Of a stretch of DNA of 64,000 nt, positions 59,036 through 64,000 are shown one piece after another. The position numbers and the translations under genes were made by a program. This stretch comes from Leptobrachium leishanense (Eukaryota; Chordata; Amphibia; Anura; Megophryidae), in the NCBI GenBank assembly GCA_009667805.1, contig CM019063.1, forward strand, positions 409,672,626 through 409,736,625. The letters are read 5' to 3'. Within the stretch, counting starts at the first letter, position 1; the number at the start of each line of letters is the position of its first letter. The notes beneath the pieces were generated by a model. That model saw only the letters and a program-made list of their open reading frames with translations. It did not search any database and was not told the DNA's origin.

Positions 59036-60016
59036 TGTTACGGTTAAAGCCCGAAGTGTGGTAATCCTAGGATTACCCGGGTAATCCTAGCATTACCCAG
59101 GCGTCATTAGCAAAAATCCAAAGTGAAATGAAATTTCAGACTTTACCCGGGTAATCTGCATAAGTATTCAGTGGCCTCTGGGTTCTCCGGTTTTCTGCTT
59201 TGTTTTAACTGGGTAATTCACACATTACGCTAGTGTTACTGGATAAAGTGTGATGTGCAACGAAACATCGGACTTTATCCAGGTGATCTGCAAAATATCC
59301 AAACACCTCTGGGTACTCCGCTTTTCTAGGGTTTTCAGCAGGTTACAGTTGACTGAATTCCGAGGATTACCTGGGTAAAGCTGCAAACTGTTATCTGACT
59401 GATAACAAAATTGTGTTTTTTTTGTTATTTTTAATGAAATTGTATCCACAGTCACATACCACACTAAATAACCGTCAGGTTACTCTGTGCATAATTGTCT
59501 GAAAATGAATTTATGAAGATAAAGATATTATATAAAGAGTAACCTAATGGTTATTATGTTTTATAAATGATATATATCACATATGACACATAATAAAGAT
59601 CATGTAACTCTTTCACATTCATATAAGAAACATATCCTGTTACTCTGTATATTCATTATATCCGCAATACATTTTAATGTTTGTCTTTTGCCATTTTCAT
59701 TGATAAATATCCATAGATAATAGCAAAATTCACTTTTACCCAAGCGGGGTTGGATGCTCTGCAGATTACCCAGGCGAAGCTGCGGATAGTCCTCAGATTA
59801 CCTGGGTGAAGCTTCAGATTTGCACATTATCCGGGTAAAGTGTGAATTTTTCACCTCTTCCAGACTGTTACCCAAGGGTAGTTGGTTAGTCCTAAAATTA
59901 CCCGGGTAAAGTCTGAAATTTTCATTTTTTTGCAGCTTTACCCAGCGGTTTTGGGTAATGTCAGGATTACCCGGGTACTACTAGGATTAACCGCACTCCT
60001 GGCTTTACCCGTAACA
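59036..60016. mobile_element. foldback element packed with TTACCCGGGTAA sites
   Basis: Left TGTTACGGTTAAAGCC and right GGCTTTACCCGTAACA form inverted termini, flanked by TATA on both sides (59032-59035 and 60017-60020). At least twelve exact or near copies of the palindrome TTACCCGGGTAA (variants TTACCTGGGTAA, TTACCCAGG) are spread through both arms, clustered at 59067-59380 and 59735-59985. The AT-rich centre is 59450-59700. No coding frame. Confidence 0.85.
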
Positions 60017-60307
60017 TATACATGAAATCCTGAGTATCGGTGCCTACTGCAGAAAACTATTTTGTCACGTTATAGCAATGCAAAAAAGGAACATGATACA
60101 GGATATTTGGAAACATAAGAGAACTGCTAAGTGATCAGATCTTCCACAGTAATAAAAGTTTGCATATGTATAAGCCACCTGCATGCATGGTGGAAGGGGG
60201 GGGGGGGTGTAAAGCTCGCCAGCATCATATGCTCCAGTGTTGCCTGAATAGCTGATATCATTTAAAATAAAAATGTTTTTTTTAACTTTTCTATATTTAG
60301 ATATATA

Positions 60308-61898
60308 CCGTATTTTTCGCTCCATAAGACGCACCTGACCAATAAGATGCACCTAGTTTTTAGAGGAGAAAAACAGGAAAATAAATATTCTGAAATCAAA
60401 TAGTGTAATAATGGATATTGCCCCAGCTCATGGATACTGCCCCCAGCTCATGGATACTGCCCCCAGCTCATGGATACTGTCCCCCAGCTCATGGATACTG
60501 TCCCCCAGCTCATGGATACTGCCCCCAGCTCATGGATACTGTCCCTCAGCACATGGATACTGTCCCCAGCACATGGATACTGCCCCCAGCTCATGGATAC
60601 TGTCCCCCAGCTCATGGATACTGCCCCCAGCTCATGGATACTGTCCCTCAGCACATGGATACTGTCCCCAGCACATGGATACTGCCCCCAGCTCATGGAT
60701 ACTGCCCCCAGCTTATGGATACTGTCCCCCAGTTCATGGATACTGTCCCCCAGTTCATGGATACTGTCCCCCAGCTCATGGATACTGTCCCCCAGCTCAT
60801 GGATACTGTCCCCCAGCTCATGGATACTGTCCCCAGCTCATGGATACTGTCCCCAGCTCATGGATACTGCCCCCAGCTCATGGATACTGTCCCCCAGCAC
60901 ATGGATACTGTCCCCCAGCTCATGGATACTGTCCCCCAGCTCATGGATACTGTCCCCAGCTCATGGATACTGCCCCCAGCTCATGGATACTGTCCCCAGC
61001 TCATGGATATGCCCCAGCACATGGATACTGTCCCCAGCTCATGGATACTGCCCCCAGCTCATGGATACTGTCCCCCAGCTCATGGATACTGTCCCCAGCT
61101 CATGGATACTGCCCCCAGCTCATGGATACTGTCCCCCAGCACATGGATACTGTCCCCCAGCTCATGGATACTGTCCCCCAGCTCATGGATACTGTCCCCA
61201 GCTCATGGATACTGCCCCCAGCTCATGGATACTGTCCCCCAGCTCATGGATATGCCCCAGCACATGGATACTGTCCCCCAGCTCATGGATACTGTCCCCC
61301 AGTTCATGGATACTGTCCCCCAGCTCATGGATACTGTCCCCAGCTCATGGATACTGCCCCCAGCTCATGGATACTGTCCCCCAGCACATGGATACTGTCC
61401 CCCAGCTCATGGATACTGTCCCCCAGCTCATGGATACTGTCCCCCAGCTTATGGATATGCCCCAGCACATGGATTTGCCCCCCAACTTATGGATATTGCC
61501 CCAGCACATGGGTAATGCCCCAGCACATGGATTTGCCCCAGCTCGCTCATGGATGTGCCCCAGCTCGCTCATGGATGTGCCCCAGCAGCTCATGGATATG
61601 CCTCAGCTTACCTGTCGCCGCCGCGTTAGGCTCCCTCTGAGCGTGCGTCCGGCGGCAGGAAGCTTGGGCACTCGCCTGGGGAGCCACGTGACCGCGATCT
61701 CGCGAGATCGCGGTCACGTGGCTCCCCCAGCCGAGTGCCCAAGCTTCCTGCCGCCGGACGCACGCTCAGAGGGAGCCTAACGCGGCGGCGACAGGTGAGC
61801 TGAGGCATATCATGGGGCATTCGCTCCATAAGACGCACCCACTTTTCCCCACACTTTTTGGGGGGAGAAAAGTGCGTCTTATGGAGCGAAAAATACGG
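60308..61898. mobile_element. TA-flanked foldback element with minisatellite cargo
   Basis: Termini CCGTATTTTTCGCTCCATAA and the complement TTATGGAGCGAAAAATACGG are flanked by TA (60306-60307 and 61899-61900). Order: terminus, minisatellite (60412-61608), GC-rich perfect palindrome (61603-61807, centre CGATCTCGCGAGATCG) bordered by CAGGTAAGC on the minus strand and CAGGTGAGC on the plus strand, terminus. The plan is that of hAT-A but with unrelated ends. The TA duplication suggests a Tc1/mariner-type mobilising enzyme; there is no transposase here. Confidence 0.88.
60412..61608. repeat. minisatellite AGCTCATGGATACTGTCCCC, array 3
   Basis: About 58 units, mostly 20-21 bp, consensus CAGCTCATGGATACTGYCCC. 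It has the GCACATGG variant found in arrays 1 and 2, and 18-bp units with ATATGCCCC that match them exactly. A block of about 100 bp is duplicated (60531 and 60631), and a larger one of about 240-250 bp (60890-61110 and 61135-61390). Long stop-free frames in three phases are not genes. Confidence 0.96.
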
Positions 61899-62029
61899 TA
61901 ATTGTATTCCTGATCTCTCTCCGACACAGCCCCCATGCATCCCATTACTTCTCATACTCAGATATTTACCCTCACCTCTGTCACCCCTCCTCTTAGATAG
62001 GAAAAGAGGATCCTGATCAAGATTTTACA

Positions 62030-62190
62030 ATTATTATTATTATTATTCTTTATTTATAAAGCGCCAGCATATTCCGCAGCGCTGTACAATAAGCACAGTA
62101 TAGACAGGGTTACAATACATTGAACAACATTTGACAAACAGTACAGGAGGAGATGAGGGCCCTATTCCCGTAGGAACTCACATTCTGTTT
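62030..62190 (-). mobile_element. L2 LINE 3'-end fragment
   Basis: (ATT)n, then CTTTATTTATAAAGCGCCAG and GCAGCGCTGTACAATAAGCA, the complement of the 3' end of the L2 at 55432-56986. Only about 150 bp is retained. Confidence 0.85.
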
Positions 62191-62469
62191 GTCAAATTTA
62201 TTTGTTAATTTTTTGTTTGTGTTGCCCTAACCCGCTGTTTAAAATATGTTGATGTTTCATAAATAATTTTAACTGTAGACACAACCCATATCTGTAAAGT
62301 GTATCTGTGTGTGTGTATGTATATAAATTAGTGGTACTGATTGACATGTTTTGTGTAAAAATAACACAACTGACATGTTGAGTAATGACTCTGAGGGGGC
62401 ATAATCTATCTTTACATACTGTATGTCGAGTATCACAGGGAAAGCAGTAGTCACCATTGCTTGTAGAGC

Positions 62470-62796
62470 AGTGATCTCAAACTCTGGCCACCCAGATGTT
62501 TCCGAACTACACCTCCCTTGATTCTCTGGCCATTTTTTGCATTCAAAAAAGTCTGGTATTTGTAGGCATAAAACATCTGCAGGTCCATTCAATAAAGGTG
62601 AAACTCAGGAGAAATGAAAATTCTAAGTCAAAATAGCCAAACCAGAAAAATTCTCCCATTTATCTCACTTTCCAAATCGGCTATTTGGTCTAGATTGTTC
62701 TCTTCTCCTGCCAATTCTCCTGAGTTTCACCTTTTAATAGACCAGTTTTTCACCTTTTGAATAGACCAGCTCAGGGCCAGAGTTTGAGATCCCTGT
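62470..62796. mobile_element. hAT MITE split by a palindromic MITE
   Basis: CAGTGATCTCAAACTCTGGC at the left and GGCCAGAGTTTGAGATCCCT at the right are clear inverted termini. Between them, 62588-62738 is a hairpin with CAAAATAGCC arms, related to the MITEs at 8206, 23119 and 40234 but with altered ends. Confidence 0.75.
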
Positions 62797-62980
62797 TTGT
62801 CTAGCATTATAAAAGCTTGAGGCAAGGCTTTGCAGGGGATTACGTGGAGCTCCATCCCCAATATGGAAATTCATTGCATTAGAATATTTTGCCTGTACAT
62901 TACATCCAGACAGGAAATAATTGTGGGTAATTTTTTTAATGTGCTTCCGTGTGTGCTGTGGAGCCAAAACACATAACTAT

Positions 62981-64000
62981 CAGGGTTATCCAAAGAGATT
63001 CGAAAAGTCAGCGCACGTTTGGTGACTTTTCGTTCTCTTCAATTCGGTTCCTTTTGCCGATTGCATTTCGGTGACCCTGCGGTGTATTCAGCAAACAGCA
63101 CAGGGTCCCCGAATTGCAGGGAAAAGCTGCCGAAAACCTGACGAAAACTAACCAAATGCACGCTGAAAACAAGCAAAAACATCTGGATTAACCTTCGAAG
63201 AAGCCGAACAGGAGCCGAACAGGAGCCGAATCACACAGAGCCGAAGCAGCTGTGACTAGAGGAGGCAGTGAATAAATTAGCAAAACCATTTGTATGAATC
63301 TGGGAAAATGAAACGCTGTTTGCAAAGAAACTACTGAGCGAAAATGTCTGAAATTTTCACAGGAGGTCCAGGGAATGATAATAAAGAGGGCTGTTACAGA
63401 AAAAATAAGCAAACTGAAAAAAAAAAATCGGACTTTTATAAAAAAAAAAAAAAAAATGAAAGTATCCTAAAAAATCTATAAATAAAGAGACTTTTTGCTG
63501 CAGAATTTTATAATGAATGGTTTATTAGATATTGAATTAAAACGGGAATATTTTTAACATTGAAGTCTATCAGGGTTATCCAAAGAGATCCGAATTGCTT
63601 GAGAAAGGTAACCGAACGCTGAAAATCAGCTGGTTACCTTTCCAGGCCATTCGGCTATCCAGAGAGCAGGCAGTTCCCCAAATCCTGGCGAATTGCCTGA
63701 ACATACGGTGCCTGTTCGGTCCCTGTTCGAGGGCAGTGAAATCCCCATGAAAAAGCACTGCTTCGGCTATTCAGAGAACACAAACCACCAGTGAAAGGTT
63801 CTGGAAATGCCCTGCCATTCGGTGGTTTAATTCGGCAAGTTTATTCAGGAGAATCCCATAGGCTTCAATGTTAAAAATATTCCCGTTTTAATTCAATATC
63901 TAATAAACTGTTTATTATAAAATTCTGCAGCAAAAAGTCTCTTTATTTATAGATTTTTTAGGATACTTTAAGCATTTTTCTGATTATTTTTTTTTTCTTT
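62981..64000. mobile_element. two CAGGGTTATCC foldback elements, one inserted in the other
   Basis: The first copy starts at 62981 (CAGGGTTATCCAAAGAGATT) and is colinear with 18477-19346 up to about 63570. There a second copy begins (CAGGGTTATCCAAAGAGATC at 63571) and runs past the window end. Each is preceded by TAT/CTAT. Bases 63880-64000 are the complement of 63400-63560. No coding content. Confidence 0.8.

Noticed and set aside
60411..61780. Frames of 365-436 codons in three phases (PAHGYCPQLMDT-type)
   Set aside because: Minisatellite array 3 inside a transposon; open in all three + frames for the same reason.
58542..64000. Further MGAT4 exon after exon h
   Set aside because: Searched by eye for the next conserved C-terminal block and splice sites; nothing convincing before the window end.

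Overview
The window is vertebrate nuclear DNA. It lies inside one large host gene on the + strand, and its introns are packed with transposable elements. The gene is a member of the MGAT4 family (alpha-1,3-mannosyl-glycoprotein 4-beta-N-acetylglucosaminyltransferase, GT54, a Golgi N-glycan branching enzyme). Eight consecutive coding exons can be read at 1852-1985, 3542-3588, 4468-4581, 10410-10485, 33140-33254, 47430-47560, 54794-54901 and 58348-58541. All have AG/GT borders and compatible phases, and together they give an uninterrupted frame of about 306 codons. The first exons (cytosolic tail, membrane anchor, stem) lie before position 1, and the end of the C-terminal domain lies beyond 64000. 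The paralogue is unresolved, because some stretches resemble MGAT4A and others MGAT4B. The mix of DIRS, L2-like and L1/Tx1-like LINEs, Tc1, hAT and many palindromic MITEs in multi-kilobase introns suggests an amphibian, most likely a frog. That is inference. Layout: 1-10.5 kb holds exons 1-4 of the window, a tRNA-derived SINE, a CA-rich satellite and an L2 3' end. The intron at 10.5-33.1 kb holds a Tx1/L1-like LINE 3' end, a LINE copy split by four datable insertions (14.2-21.7 kb), a piggyBac-like foldback element, a four-level nested stack (24.3-28.2 kb), and a less broken LINE of the same family (30.5-32.5 kb) that serves as an empty-site reference. The intron at 33.3-47.4 kb holds an L1-like deletion derivative with a 16-bp target duplication, a CpG-rich foldback element, a Tc1 element with dead transposase, a second hAT-B copy, SINEs and CpG-rich MITEs. 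The intron at 47.6-54.8 kb holds a 5.8-kb DIRS-type tyrosine-recombinase retrotransposon with its inverted termini and internal complementary region. The intron at 54.9-58.3 kb holds a three-level nest (MITE in MITE, then L2). After the last exon come a SINE, a foldback element full of TTACCCGGGTAA sites, and a TA-flanked foldback element with a large minisatellite. Three observations stand out. First, one minisatellite (core AGCTCATGGATATGCCCC with the same CTCATGG/CACATGG variants) sits inside transposons with unrelated termini and different target duplications. Second, several unrelated non-autonomous elements carry GC-rich palindromes bordered by near-perfect U1-type splice donors, often on both strands. 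Third, several foldback families have 3-bp target duplications that do not fit the usual TWA rule. No CRISPR array, rRNA or authentic tRNA gene was seen.
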